From contig NZ_JAAGWK010000008.1 of assembly GCF_010685995.1 (NCBI RefSeq), forward strand, positions 62,001 to 126,000: a stretch of DNA of 64,000 nucleotides, in the 5' to 3' direction. The position numbers were made by a program, and so were the translations under genes. The notes beneath the pieces were generated by a model. That model made no database searches, was not told the origin of the DNA, and worked only from the letters and a program-made list of their open reading frames with translations. This document shows positions 25,251-34,470 of this stretch, piece by piece (position 1 is the first letter of the stretch; each line of letters begins with the position of its first letter). This DNA is from Goekera deserti. GTDB taxonomy: Bacteria; Actinomycetota; Actinomycetes; Mycobacteriales; Geodermatophilaceae.

Positions 25251-26462
25251 TCAGTGCGCCAGGACGGCGGTCTCGGTCCGGTCCGGCGGGGCGACGAGCA
25301 GGTGCCGGCAGACCACCACCACGAGGGCCGCGACGGCGGCGGCGACGGTGGCGACCAGGAACGCGGCGTTGGCGCCCACGGTGTCCACGATCTTGCCGGC
25401 CAGCGAGGCCCCCAGCGCCACCCCGATCGCGAGCGCGGTGCCGATCCAGGTGAACGCCTCCGTCACCGCCGAGCGCGGCACCAGCACCTCGGCCAGCGTG
25501 AAGGCGTTGATCAGCGACGGCGAGACGGCGATGCCGGCGAGCACCACGAACGGCACCATCAGCCACATGTCGGTGACCACCAGCAGCGGCAGCGACAGCA
25601 CCGTGAGCACCACCAGTGCGCCGATCTGCCGGTGCCGCAACGACGTCCGCCAGTGCACCGCGCCCCAGCCGATGCCGCTGAACATCGAGCCGGCGGCCAG
25701 GGCGGCGATCAGCACCCCGGCGAGCGAGCGCTGGCCCGCCTCGTCGGCGAAGGCGACCAGGGCGATCTCCAGGGTGCCCAGCACCGCGCCCACCGCGGCG
25801 CCGACGACGAACAGCACCCGCAGCCCCGGCGTCCGGATGGCCGAGGGGCCCTGGCGGCTGGCGTGCCCGCCCGGCGGCGGCTCGGTGCGCCGCTGGGCGC
25901 AGAACAGCAGCGTGCCGACGACGGCGAGGGTGAACGCCGTGACCACCCCGGAGGTGGTGTGCCCGGTGGTGGACAGGAACGTGACCAGCACCGGACCGAC
26001 GATGAACACGAACTCGTCGATCACCGACTCCATGGCCAGCGCGGTCGGCAGGCGCGGCGAGCCGCGCAGCAGATGGGTCCAGCGCACCCGGATCATCGAG
26101 GACACCGGCGGCAGGCAGGCCCCCGCGACGGCGGCACTGAGGAACATCAGCACCCGCCAGTCGGCCTTGACCGACGTCACGAAGACCGCCCCGGCGAGGA
26201 CGAACAGGGCCAGCACCGGCAGCAGCACCCGCCGCTGGCCGTGCGAGTCGGCGAACCGGCCGATCACCGGGCCGGACGCGGCCGTGGCCAGCGCGCCGGC
26301 CGCCGCGACACCGCCACCGAGGGCGTAGGAGCCGGTGTAGTCCTGCACCAGCAGCACGCTGCCCAGGCCGATCATCGACAGCGGCAGCCGCCCGATGAAC
26401 GCCGACAGCGCCATGGCCCGGGCGTGCGGCGTCCGCAGCACGTGCAGGTACGGGTTGGGCAC
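25251..26462 (-). CDS. MFS transporter
   Basis: 403 aa from a GTG at 26462. Twelve hydrophobic segments can be counted in two bundles of six with a central loop RRTEPPPGGHASRQGPSAIR. GRFADSHGQRRVLLPVLAL is the loop 2-3 signature of the major facilitator superfamily. No substrate can be read from the sequence; the overall type is that of drug or metabolite exporters common in actinobacteria (ESVIDEFVFIVGPVLV in helix 5 region is the antiporter-like motif). It is a single gene, downstream of pckG on the same strand but separated by a terminator hairpin. Confidence 0.88.
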   Translation of the reverse strand: MPNPYLHVLRTPHARAMALSAFIGRLPLSMIGLGSVLLVQDYTGSYALGGGVAAAGALATAASGPVIGRFADSHGQRRVLLPVLALFVLAGAVFVTSVKADWRVLMFLSAAVAGACLPPVSSMIRVRWTHLLRGSPRLPTALAMESVIDEFVFIVGPVLVTFLSTTGHTTSGVVTAFTLAVVGTLLFCAQRRTEPPPGGHASRQGPSAIRTPGLRVLFVVGAAVGAVLGTLEIALVAFADEAGQRSLAGVLIAALAAGSMFSGIGWGAVHWRTSLRHRQIGALVVLTVLSLPLLVVTDMWLMVPFVVLAGIAVSPSLINAFTLAEVLVPRSAVTEAFTWIGTALAIGVALGASLAGKIVDTVGANAAFLVATVAAAVAALVVVVCRHLLVAPPDRTETAVLAH

Positions 26463-26569
26463 GGGTGGGGAGCCTCCGACGCCGGGAGTGTGTGCCCGCC
26501 AACGCTAGACCGGCAGCGGGCCCGCTGCCCGGCAGACCCCGCGACGGGCCGCCCGACACGCGGACACGC

Positions 26570-26607
26570 CACCGGCCCGCCTCCCCGGAGGGGGAGACGG
26601 GCCGGTG
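26570..26607. terminator. Terminator hairpin 3' of pckG
   Basis: Stem CACCGGCCCG / CGGGCCGGTG with an inner stem CTCCCC/GGGGAG and tetraloop GGAG, 13 bp past the leftward stop of pckG. There is no T-run. Confidence 0.75.
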
Positions 26608-26619
26608 CGGCGCTGCTCG

Positions 26620-28437
26620 TCAGCCGTCGAGGCGGCTCTTCAGGATCTCCAGCTCGTCCCACATGGTGCCGGGGAGCTTGTCGCCGAACTTCTCGAACCA
26701 CTCGGTGATCTGCGGGATCTCCTGGCGCCACTCGTCCTTGTCCACCGCGAGGGCGGACTCGACCTGCTCGACGGTCATGCCCAGGCCCGACACGTCGAGC
26801 GAGCCGGGGGTGGGCACGTGACCGACCGGGGTCTCGACGGCGGCCGCGGTGCCCTCCAGGCGCTCGACGACCCACTTGAGCACCCGGCTGTTCTCCCCGA
26901 AGCCCGGCCAGAGGAAGCCGCCGTCGGCGTCCCGACGGAACCAGTTGACGTAGAAGATCTTCGGCAGCTTGGCGGCGTCGGCGCCCTTGCCGGTCTCGAC
27001 CCAGTGGCTGACGTAGTCGCCGGCGTTGTAGCCGATGAACGGCAGCATCGCGAACGGGTCGCGGCGGATGACGCCGACCGCGCCGGTGGCCGCCGCCGTC
27101 GTCTCCGAGGACAGCGTGGCGCCCATGAAGACCCCGTGGTTCCAGTCCCGCGCCTCGCTGACCAACGGGATCGTGGTCTTGCGGCGCCCGCCGAAGAGGA
27201 TCGCCGAGATCGGCACGCCCTTCGGGTCGTCCCACTCCGGGGCGAGGATCGGACACTGCGTGATCGGGGTGCAGAAGCGGCTGTTCGGGTGGCTGGAGGG
27301 CTCCGCGGAGTCCGGCGTCCAGTCGCGGCCCTTCCAGTCGGTCAGGTGCGCCGGGGCGTCGTCGGTCATGCCCTCCCACCAGACGTCGCCGTCGTCGGTG
27401 AGGGCGACGTTGGTGAAGACCGAGTTGCCCGCCTCGATGGTGCGCATGGCGTTGGGGTTGGTGTCCCACCCGGTGCCGGGCGCGACGCCGAAGAGGCCGA
27501 ACTCGGGGTTCAGGGCGTAGAGCCGGCCGTCCTCGCCGAAGCGCATCCAGGCGATGTCGTCCCCGAGGGTCTCGACCTTCCAGCCGGGGATGGTGGGCTC
27601 GAGCATCGCCAGGTTGGTCTTGCCGCAGGCGCTGGGGAAGGCGGCGGCGATGTAGTGGGTCTTCTGCTGCGGGCTGGTGAGCTTGAGGATCAGCATGTGC
27701 TCGGCGAGCCAGCCCTCGTCGCGGGCCATCACCGAGGCGATGCGCAGCGAGTAGCACTTCTTGCCCAGCAGGGCGTTGCCGCCGTAGCCCGAGCCGTAGG
27801 ACCAGATCGTCCGCTCCTCGGGGAACTGGACGATGTACTTGGTGGTGCTGCACGGCCAGGCCACGTCCTGCTGACCCTCGTCCAGCGGGGCACCCAGGGA
27901 GTGCAGCGCGGGCACGAACGGCCGGTCGGTGCCCATGGCCTCCAGGGCCGCGGTGCCCACCCGGGCCATGACCCGCATCGAGACGACGACGTACTCGGAG
28001 TCGGTGAGCTCCACGCCGAACATCGGCGACTCGGCCTCGATCGGGCCCATGCAGAACGGGATGACGTACATCGTGCGGCCGCGCATGCACCCCCGGTACA
28101 GCTCGGTCATCAGCGACTTCATCTCCGCCGGGTCCATCCAGTTGTTGGTGGGACCGGCGTCGGCCTCGTCGACCGAGCAGATGAAGGTGCGGTCCTCCAC
28201 GCGGGCGACGTCACTGGGGTCGGACTGCGCCAGGAAGGAGTTCGGCTTCGCCGCCAGCCGGGTGAAGGTGCCCGCCGCGACCAGCTGCTCGGTCAGCCGC
28301 GTCCACTCCTCGTCCGACCCGTCCACCCACACGACGCGGTCGGGCGTGGTCAGCTCCGCCACCTCCTGCACCCAGGACAGCAGCTTCGCGTGGGTGGTCG
28401 GGGCGTTGTCGAGACCGGGGGTGGTCACGGACGTCAT
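26620..28437 (-). CDS. pckG: Phosphoenolpyruvate carboxykinase (GTP)
   Basis: 605 aa from ATG at 28437, with CAGGAGACGTC upstream; 13 further codons lie in frame before it without a ribosome binding site. The substrate loop and P-loop are [18 protein letters not shown] (active-site Cys, Walker A), followed by the metal site [26 protein letters not shown], here in two parts. [12 protein letters not shown] and [19 protein letters not shown] are characteristic of the GTP-dependent form. It converts oxaloacetate to phosphoenolpyruvate in gluconeogenesis, the exit for acyl-CoA and amino-acid carbon that the other enzymes of the window produce. Monocistronic. Confidence 0.97.
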   Translation of the reverse strand: MTSVTTPGLDNAPTTHAKLLSWVQEVAELTTPDRVVWVDGSDEEWTRLTEQLVAAGTFTRLAAKPNSFLAQSDPSDVARVEDRTFICSVDEADAGPTNNWMDPAEMKSLMTELYRGCMRGRTMYVIPFCMGPIEAESPMFGVELTDSEYVVVSMRVMARVGTAALEAMGTDRPFVPALHSLGAPLDEGQQDVAWPCSTTKYIVQFPEERTIWSYGSGYGGNALLGKKCYSLRIASVMARDEGWLAEHMLILKLTSPQQKTHYIAAAFPSACGKTNLAMLEPTIPGWKVETLGDDIAWMRFGEDGRLYALNPEFGLFGVAPGTGWDTNPNAMRTIEAGNSVFTNVALTDDGDVWWEGMTDDAPAHLTDWKGRDWTPDSAEPSSHPNSRFCTPITQCPILAPEWDDPKGVPISAILFGGRRKTTIPLVSEARDWNHGVFMGATLSSETTAAATGAVGVIRRDPFAMLPFIGYNAGDYVSHWVETGKGADAAKLPKIFYVNWFRRDADGGFLWPGFGENSRVLKWVVERLEGTAAAVETPVGHVPTPGSLDVSGLGMTVEQVESALAVDKDEWRQEIPQITEWFEKFGDKLPGTMWDELEILKSRLDG

Positions 28438-28580
28438 GACGTCTCCTGACTGTGGGTGCACTGGTGCGGCTCTCACACCTGCGGTGGTGCTGGAACGGGT
28501 GCTCGGCGACCAGCTGGGCCGGTGTCCGATGATCAGACGAGGCTACCGACGCCCTGTCGACTGGGGAACAGTCCAGCATG

Positions 28581-28594
28581 TGTCGTATATGACG
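28581..28594. promoter_or_regulatory. Candidate operator between pckG and the divergent small gene
   Basis: TGTCGTATATGACG, an imperfect palindrome (GTC and GAC arms around TATA) in an AT-rich island of the 265-bp divergent intergenic region. It resembles the general look of GntR-type operators, but no regulator is encoded nearby. The rest of the intergenic region shows nothing I can name. Confidence 0.35.
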
Positions 28595-28702
28595 TCTACC
28601 GGACCATCCGTGCGGGTGCAGGACCCGTCCTGTTGCGGTACGGACCGGTCCAGCCCCCGGTCGCGCCGGTTGGGACGGGCAGCGAACGGGCACGGCACCG
28701 GC

Positions 28703-28951
28703 ATGACCGTCACCGATCCCGACGTCCCGAACCCGCTCGAGGACCCCCGCACGCTCCAGGCCGACCCCGGCGCCGTGGCCGAGGGCGAGGACCTCGCCTC
28801 CGCGGCGGACGACGACGTCGCCAGCGGGGAGCAGGAGCTCGCCGAGGAGGCCCAGGGCGCCGAGGAGCTGCCGACGTCGGCCACCGAGCAGGACGAGGCC
28901 GGCGGCGGCGACGTCACCGGTGGCGCCGCGGACGGCCTGCCCGGCAGCTGA
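28703..28951 (+). CDS. Small, very acidic hypothetical protein
   Basis: 82 aa from ATG at 28703. Over a quarter of the residues are Asp or Glu, nearly no Lys or Arg (EGEDLASAADDDVASGEQEL, AEEAQGAEELPTSATEQDE), and the end is Gly-rich. It is likely disordered. No family recognised; the lack of a C-terminal GGQ/GGE and of Pup signature residues argues against a Pup-like tag. It is divergent to pckG and convergent with the ABC exporter gene, 12 bp away. Confidence 0.55.
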   Translation: MTVTDPDVPNPLEDPRTLQADPGAVAEGEDLASAADDDVASGEQELAEEAQGAEELPTSATEQDEAGGGDVTGGAADGLPGS

Positions 28952-28963
28952 CCCGGCCCGCCC

Positions 28964-30844
28964 TCAGGTGGCGCCGGCCGCCTGGGGGCGGGCGAACTGC
29001 GTCCGGTGGAGCTCCGCGTAGCGGCCGCCGGCGGCCAGCAGCTCGTCGTGCGTGCCCCGCTGGACCACCCGGCCGCCCTCCAGCACCAGGATCTGGTCGG
29101 CGCTGCGCACGGTCGACAGCCGGTGCGCGATGACGATCGCCGTGCGGCCCTCCAGTGCCTCGGCCAGCGCCTCCTGGACGGCGGCCTCCGACGTCGAGTC
29201 CAGGTGCGCCGTCGCCTCGTCGAGCACCACCACCCGGGGGCGGGCCAGCAGCACCCGGGCGATGGTGAGCCGCTGCCGTTCCCCGCCGGAGAGCCGGTAC
29301 CCGCGCTCGCCCACCACGGTGTCCAGCCCGTCGGGCAGCGCCGCCACCACGTCGTCGATCCGGGCCCGGCGCAGCGCGTCCCACAGCTCGGTGTCGCTCG
29401 CCGCCGGCTGGGCGAGCAGCAGGTTGGCCCGCACCGACTCGTGGAACAGGTGGCCGTCCTGGGTCACCAGCCCGATCGTGCGGCGGACCGTCGCCGACGA
29501 CAGCTCCCGGACGTCGACCCCGCCCAGCCGCACCGCACCGGCGTCCACGTCGTAGAGCCGGGGCAGCAGCTGGGCGATGGTGGACTTGCCCGCACCGGAG
29601 GAACCCACGATGGCCACCAGCCGGCCCGGCTCCGCCCGGAGGGAGACGTCGTGCAGCACCTCGACGCCGCCCCGGGTGTCCAGCTGCGCGACCTCCTCCA
29701 GCGAGGCCAGGGACACCCGGTCGGCCGCGGGGTAGCCGAAGCGCACGCCGTCCAGCTCCACGGCGACCGGCCCGTCGGGCAGCCTGCGCGGCTCGGCCGG
29801 CTCCTGCACCAGCGGCACCAGGTCCAGCACCTCGAACACCCGCTCGAAGCTGACCAGCGCGCTCATCACGTCGACCCGTGCGCTGGCCAGCGCCGTGAGC
29901 GGGGCGTACAGCCGGGTGAGCAGCAGGGCCATCGCCACCACCGACCCCGGGTCCAGGCTGCCGGACAGGGCGTACCAGCCGCCGAGGGCGTAGACCACGG
30001 CCAGGGCGAGGGCGGACACCAGGGTGAGGGCGGTGACGAACACCGACTGCAGCATCGCCGTGCGCACCCCGATGGACCGCACCCGCGCGGCCCGCTCGGC
30101 GAACTCGGCCGACTCGTCCTCCGGGCGGCCGAACAGCTTGATCAGCGTGGCGCCGGGTGCGGAGAACCGCTCGGTCATCCGGGTGGCCATCACCGAGTCG
30201 TGGGTGGCGGCCTCCCGGGTCAGCTGGGCCAGCCGGGCACCCATCCGGCGGGCCGGGACGACGAACACCGGCAGCAGCACCAGCGTGAGCAACGTGACCT
30301 GCCAGGAGATGCGGAGCAGCACCGCCAGGGTGAGCAGCAGCGTGACCAGGTTGCCCAGCACGCCGGACAGGGTGTCGCTGAACGCCCGCTGCGCGCCGAT
30401 GACGTCGTTGTTGAGCCGGCTGACCAGCGCGCCGGTGCGCGTGCGGGTGAAGAAGGCCACCGGCATCCGCTGGACGTGGTCGAACACCGCGGTGCGCAGG
30501 TCGAGGATCAGGCCCTCCCCGATCGTGGCCGACAGCCAGCGGGTCACCAGTCCGGTGCCGGCCTCCAGCACCGCGATGACGGCGATCAGCCCGGTCAGGG
30601 CGAACACCACCGACGCGTCGTCCCCGCCGACGATGGCGTCGACCACCCGCCCGGCCAGCACCGGCGTCGCCACGGCCAACACGGCCATCACCACGGTGAG
30701 CAGCAGGAACGCCACCAGGTGACCCCGGTGCGGCCGGGCGAAGGCGAGCACCCGCCGGGCCACCGCGCGGGAGAACGGGCGCCGGTCCTGCTCGGCGTGC
30801 ATCGCGTTGTACATCGCCGTCCAGGCGGTGACCTCCATGCTCAT
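28964..30844 (-). CDS. ABC transporter, fused permease/ATPase (exporter type)
   Basis: 626 aa from ATG at 30844 (30838 is an alternative). Six-helix exporter domain residues ~30-330 (HRGHLVAFLLLTVVMAVLAV, IAVIAVLEAGTGLV, LVTLLLTLAVLL and others). The nucleotide-binding domain has Walker A IVGSSGAGKSTIAQLL, Q-loop VTQDGHLF, signature RLSGGERQRL, Walker B VVVLDEATAHLD with catalytic Glu, and H-loop [10 protein letters not shown]. All ATP-site motifs are intact, so it should work as a homodimer. Substrate unknown; it is the MsbA/LmrA-like multidrug or lipid exporter type. Monocistronic. Confidence 0.92.
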   Translation of the reverse strand: MSMEVTAWTAMYNAMHAEQDRRPFSRAVARRVLAFARPHRGHLVAFLLLTVVMAVLAVATPVLAGRVVDAIVGGDDASVVFALTGLIAVIAVLEAGTGLVTRWLSATIGEGLILDLRTAVFDHVQRMPVAFFTRTRTGALVSRLNNDVIGAQRAFSDTLSGVLGNLVTLLLTLAVLLRISWQVTLLTLVLLPVFVVPARRMGARLAQLTREAATHDSVMATRMTERFSAPGATLIKLFGRPEDESAEFAERAARVRSIGVRTAMLQSVFVTALTLVSALALAVVYALGGWYALSGSLDPGSVVAMALLLTRLYAPLTALASARVDVMSALVSFERVFEVLDLVPLVQEPAEPRRLPDGPVAVELDGVRFGYPAADRVSLASLEEVAQLDTRGGVEVLHDVSLRAEPGRLVAIVGSSGAGKSTIAQLLPRLYDVDAGAVRLGGVDVRELSSATVRRTIGLVTQDGHLFHESVRANLLLAQPAASDTELWDALRRARIDDVVAALPDGLDTVVGERGYRLSGGERQRLTIARVLLARPRVVVLDEATAHLDSTSEAAVQEALAEALEGRTAIVIAHRLSTVRSADQILVLEGGRVVQRGTHDELLAAGGRYAELHRTQFARPQAAGAT

Positions 30845-31212
30845 GGGCACAGGATGGGACCTGCAGTGCACTCGAGGTCAACGACCCGCGCCGGCGTGCG
30901 CCGGCGGTCGGCGCGGGCGTCACCTCCGACCTGGTCCCCGTGCACCACCACCCGCTGGAGGCCGGGCACGACGGCCAGCACGTCCCGGACGCCGGCCTGG
31001 ACGACGTCGCCTCGTCCTCCGCGAGGTGATGGAGCAGGACTCGCCGCGGGCCCAGCGCTGCCACGACCTGCTGCGCCGCCTGGCCGGCACCGAGGCGGGC
31101 GGCCCGGCCACCAGCTGACCCCGGCCGTCGCCACGGGCGTGCCCGTCCCGCCGGGCGACCCCGGTGGGTGCCCAGCCGTGCGCGGGCGCCCACCGGGGAC
31201 GACCATGACGGG
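30845..31212. other. 368-bp region without an intact gene
   Basis: No complete gene is supported here. On the + strand, short protein-like pieces sit in different frames: TSDLVPVHHHPLEAG around 30925-30965 and LREVMEQDSPRAQRCHDLLR around 31020-31085 ending at a stop at 31116-31118. Together they may be the decayed 3' part of a gene whose 5' part is gone. The last ~90 bp form the upstream region of the nitronate monooxygenase gene. Confidence 0.4.
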
Positions 31213-32184
31213 GTGATCCGCACCTCGCTGACCCGTTGGTTCGACCTGCACGCCCCGGTGCTCGGCGCACCCATGGCCGGGGTCGCCGGCGGTGAGCTGG
31301 CCCGGGCGGTGTCGCTGGGCGGCGGGCTCGGGATGATCGGGGTCGGCCAGGCGACGACGCCGCAGTGGATCGCCGAGCAGGCCCGCGTCCCGGACGAGGC
31401 GGAGGTGTCCTTCGGGATCGGGCTGATGGCGTGGGTCCTCGCCGACCGCCCCGAGCTGCTGGCGGCGGCGATCGCGGCGTCCCCGGTGCTGGTGTCGGTG
31501 TCCTTCGGCGACCCGGAGCCGTTCGTCGGCCCGCTGCACGACGCCGGCATCGCCGTCGCCGCGCAGGTGAACACGCTGGCCGACGTCGAGCGGGCGACCG
31601 CGGCCGGGGTGGACGTGCTCGTCGCCCAGGGCACCGAGGCCGGCGGGCACACCGGCCGGCGGGCGACCCTGCCGCTGCTGCAGGAGGTGCTGGCCGCGAC
31701 CGACCGGCCGGTGGTCGCCGCGGGCGGTGTCGCCACCGGCGCCGGGATGGCCGGGGTGCTGGTCGCCGGCGCCGCCGGCGTGTGGGTGGGCACCCCGCTG
31801 CTGAGCTGCCCCGAGGCGATGAACACCCCCGCCGCGCGCGAGCGGGTGCGCGCCGCGCGGGGCGAGGACACGGTGCTGACCCGCGCCTTCGACATCGCCC
31901 AGGGCGTCCCCTGGCCCGAGCGGTGGGCCGGTCGGGCGCTGACCAACGAGTTCACCCGCGCCTGGGCCGGCCGGGAGGACGCGCTGCGCGGGGACACCGC
32001 GGCCCAGGAGCAGGTGCGCGCGGCCCGGCGGTCCGGCGACGTCGAGCACGCACCGCTCTACGCCGGCGAGGCCGTCGGGCTGGTCACCGCCGAGGAGTCG
32101 GCCACCGACGTCGTCCGCCGGCTGTCCGCGGACGCGGAGGCGGTCCTGCGCCGGGTGCCCCGGCTGCTGTCCGCGGGCGACTGA
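31213..32184 (+). CDS. Nitronate monooxygenase (2-nitropropane dioxygenase family)
   Basis: 323 aa from GTG at 31213. FMN-dependent TIM barrel: APVLGAPMAGVAGGELARAV at the N-terminus, GGGLGMIGVG, VLVAQGTEAGGHTGRR (flavin phosphate loop region and active-site segment), VVAAGGVATGAGMAGVLVAGA and VWVGTPLLSCPEA. The family oxidises nitronates such as propionate-3-nitronate; the length and motifs put it with class I-like bacterial enzymes. It is monocistronic and convergent with the DsbA-family gene. Confidence 0.9.
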   Translation: MIRTSLTRWFDLHAPVLGAPMAGVAGGELARAVSLGGGLGMIGVGQATTPQWIAEQARVPDEAEVSFGIGLMAWVLADRPELLAAAIAASPVLVSVSFGDPEPFVGPLHDAGIAVAAQVNTLADVERATAAGVDVLVAQGTEAGGHTGRRATLPLLQEVLAATDRPVVAAGGVATGAGMAGVLVAGAAGVWVGTPLLSCPEAMNTPAARERVRAARGEDTVLTRAFDIAQGVPWPERWAGRALTNEFTRAWAGREDALRGDTAAQEQVRAARRSGDVEHAPLYAGEAVGLVTAEESATDVVRRLSADAEAVLRRVPRLLSAGD

Positions 32185-32253
32185 GCCGGCCCGGCCCGAC
32201 CGAGCCCGTCCGTGGCCGACCGAGCGCCGTCCGGCCGGGGCTGGACGACCGGG

Positions 32254-32946
32254 TCAGACGGCGCACGTGCCGTCGGTGCAGCCCTCGGCGGCCGGGACGG
32301 TGGCCAGCGGGTGGCTGGCCGCCCAGGCCTGGGTGAGCAGCTGGAGCAGGACGTCGGCCGGTTGCGCGCCCGAGGCACCGTAGGCGCGGTCGACCACGAA
32401 GAACGGCACCCCGGTCGCGCCCAGCGCACGGGCGGTGGCGACGTCCTCGTGGACGGCGTCCAGGTACCGGCCGTCGGTCAGCGCGGCCCGCGCCTCGTCG
32501 GCGTCCAGGCCGATCTCCGTGCCGAGTGCGACCAGGGAGTCGGTGTCGAAGACCGAGCGGCCCTCCTCGAAGTACGCGGAGAACAGCCGCTCCTCGGCCT
32601 CGGCGCCGAGACCGCGGTCGGCGGCCAGGTGCAGCAGCTGGTGGGCCAGCAGCGTGTTGCCGCTGACCCCGTGGGCGAGGTCGTAGCGCAGACCCTCGGC
32701 GGCGGCGGTCTCCTCGACGTGCCGCAGGGCGCCGGTCATCTCCTCGACGGTGCGGCCGTACTTCGCGGCCAGCGCCGGCAGGGTGGGGTGCGTCTCGCCC
32801 GGCACCGCGGCCGGGTCCAGCTGGAACGACCGCCACGTCACCTCGACGTCGGCCGCGTGCGGGAACCGGGCCAGCGCGGCCTCCAGCCGGCGCTTGCCGA
32901 TGAAGCACCACGGGCACACCACGTCCGACCACACCTCGATCTGCAC
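32254..32946 (-). CDS. DsbA family oxidoreductase (FrnE-like)
   Basis: 230 aa from GTG at 32946. Begins IEVWSDVVCPWCFIGKRRLE with a CPWC redox centre near residue 11, followed by an all-helical insertion and the cis-Pro segment ATGVPFFVVDRAYG. WRSFQLDP is also typical for FrnE. There is no signal peptide, so it is a cytoplasmic thiol-disulfide protein, a type linked to oxidative-stress tolerance in Deinococcus and to polyketide pathways in Streptomyces. A C-terminal Cys pair (EGCTDGTC) is also present, as in stress-type FrnE. Confidence 0.9.
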   Translation of the reverse strand: MQIEVWSDVVCPWCFIGKRRLEAALARFPHAADVEVTWRSFQLDPAAVPGETHPTLPALAAKYGRTVEEMTGALRHVEETAAAEGLRYDLAHGVSGNTLLAHQLLHLAADRGLGAEAEERLFSAYFEEGRSVFDTDSLVALGTEIGLDADEARAALTDGRYLDAVHEDVATARALGATGVPFFVVDRAYGASGAQPADVLLQLLTQAWAASHPLATVPAAEGCTDGTCAV

Positions 32947-33067
32947 GTGGGGGCCAACCGGCGGGGCGGCTCGGTGATTCCGCCGGTCGGGACACGGAGC
33001 TCGTGCCCTGAGCCGCACCCGGCGCGCCGGGGGACGTGAGCCGCCCCCCGGCGGCACTGCCGACGGG

Positions 33068-33448
33068 TCAGCGCACGCCGACGAGGTCGACGACGAACAC
33101 CAGCGTGGCGCCGGGCTTGATGACGCCACCGGCGCCGCGGTCGCCGTAGGCCTTGTGCGCCGGGATGGTGAGCCGGCGGCGGCCGCCGACCCGCATCCCG
33201 GCGATGCCCTCGTCCCAGCCGGCGATGACCATGCCGACGCCCAGCTGGAACTCCAGCGGGTCGCCGCGGTCCCAGGAGGCGTCGAACTGCTCGCCGCCCT
33301 CGTGGGTCACGCCGACGTAGTGCGCGCGGACGAGCTGGCCGGCGGTCGCCTCGGGGCCGTCCCCGACGACCAGGTCCTCGATGACCAGGTCGTCCGGGGC
33401 CGGACCCGACGGCGGGTCGACCTCGGGGCGGGTCAGGGGTGCAGACAC
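33068..33448 (-). CDS. FKBP-type peptidyl-prolyl cis-trans isomerase
   Basis: 126 aa from GTG at 33448 with GAGGAGG at ideal distance. The FKBP core is present: VRAHYVGVTHEGGEQFDASWDRG, VIAGWDEGIAGMRVGGRRRLTIP (active-site Trp) and AYGDRGAGGVIKPGATLVFVVDLVGV. It has no signal peptide or lipobox, so it acts in the cytoplasm, catalysing prolyl isomerisation. Typical actinobacterial single-domain FKBP of 120-125 aa. Monocistronic. Confidence 0.95.
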   Translation of the reverse strand: MSAPLTRPEVDPPSGPAPDDLVIEDLVVGDGPEATAGQLVRAHYVGVTHEGGEQFDASWDRGDPLEFQLGVGMVIAGWDEGIAGMRVGGRRRLTIPAHKAYGDRGAGGVIKPGATLVFVVDLVGVR

Positions 33449-33632
33449 GGTCGTCCTCCTCAGGTCCCCGCCGGGGTCCCCCGGCGGTCGTCCCCCATCC
33501 AATCAGCGACGCGCGGACCCGGCTCACCGCCGCCGGGCCCACACCCGACCCGGGGCGCGCGCAGGGCCGGCTGCGCGCGGAGTGCCTCCGGGGTCGACCC
33601 GGCCCGACCCGCGGCACGCGAGCCCGCACCGC

Positions 33633-34439
33633 TCAGCCGGCCGGCTGAGCGCTGAGCACCTCCGGGGTCAGCCCGGCCTGTTCCACGGCGCGCGAGATCG
33701 CCCGCGCGGCGGCCCGCACGCCCGGCGTCACGGACCGCACCGCGGCCGCCGAGCTGCCCCGCACGACGACGGACAGCGCGGCGACCACCTCACCCCGCGC
33801 CAGCACGGGCGCGGCGACAGAGACCGCGTCCACGGTCACCTGCCGGTCGCTGACCGCGCAGCCGGCCCGGCGCACCTCCGCCAGCACAGCGCGCAGCCGG
33901 CGCGGGTCGACGACGGTGTGCTCGGTGAACCGGTGCAGCGGCGCCGCCAGCACCCGCTCCTGCACCTCGGCCGGGGCGTGCGCGAGCAGCACCAGGCCCA
34001 CGGCGGTCGCCGACAGCGCGAACCGGCCACCGACCTGGGTGAGCACCGGCACGGCGTCCCGGGCGGCGAAGCGCTCGATGAACAGCACCTCGGTGTCCTG
34101 GCGCACCGCCAGCTGCACGTTCTCGTGCGTCACCTCGTACAGGTCCTCCATGAACGGCAGCGCCGCCTCGCGCAGGCCCAGGCCGCGCGGGGCGAGCGCG
34201 CCGAGCTCCCACACCCGCAGGCCCACCCGGTAGCGGCCGTCCGCCGATCGCTCCAGACCGCCCCAGGCGCACAGCTCGGCGACCAGCCGGTGCGCCGTGG
34301 ACAGCGGGACGCCGGTGGCCCGGGCCAGCTCGGACAGCGTGAGCGCCGGGCGCTCCCGGGTGAACGCGTCCAGCACCGCGAGCAGCTTGCCCCCCGCGCT
34401 GCGCCCGCCCGGCGGCGGGCCCGGGTCCCGCCGGCTCAT
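33633..34439 (-). CDS. IclR family transcriptional regulator
   Basis: 268 aa from ATG at 34439. Winged helix-turn-helix at residues ~17-75 (GGKLLAVLDAFTRERPALTL, SELARATGVPLSTAHRLVAEL), then the IclR effector domain from ~90 (GLGLREAALPFMEDLYEVT, VLFIERFAARDAVPV, SATAVGLVLLAHAP, GEVVAALSVVVRG). It is 31 bp downstream of the reductase gene of the Rieske operon and in the same direction. It therefore probably controls that operon; a matching inverted repeat sits upstream of the oxygenase gene. The effector is likely an aromatic acid or its breakdown product, by inference. Confidence 0.9.
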   Translation of the reverse strand: MSRRDPGPPPGGRSAGGKLLAVLDAFTRERPALTLSELARATGVPLSTAHRLVAELCAWGGLERSADGRYRVGLRVWELGALAPRGLGLREAALPFMEDLYEVTHENVQLAVRQDTEVLFIERFAARDAVPVLTQVGGRFALSATAVGLVLLAHAPAEVQERVLAAPLHRFTEHTVVDPRRLRAVLAEVRRAGCAVSDRQVTVDAVSVAAPVLARGEVVAALSVVVRGSSAAAVRSVTPGVRAAARAISRAVEQAGLTPEVLSAQPAG

Positions 34440-34470
34440 GCGGGCAGTGCACCACGGGTGGGCCGGCTGC

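Noticed and set aside
28703-28951. Pup-like protein modifier
   Set aside because: Acidic and small, but lacks the C-terminal GGE/GGQ and is not near proteasome genes.
30807-31118. 103-codon + strand gene
   Set aside because: The N-terminal half is Arg/Pro-rich nonsense overlapping the ABC gene start; only its last ~30 codons look protein-like, so it was reported as a remnant.
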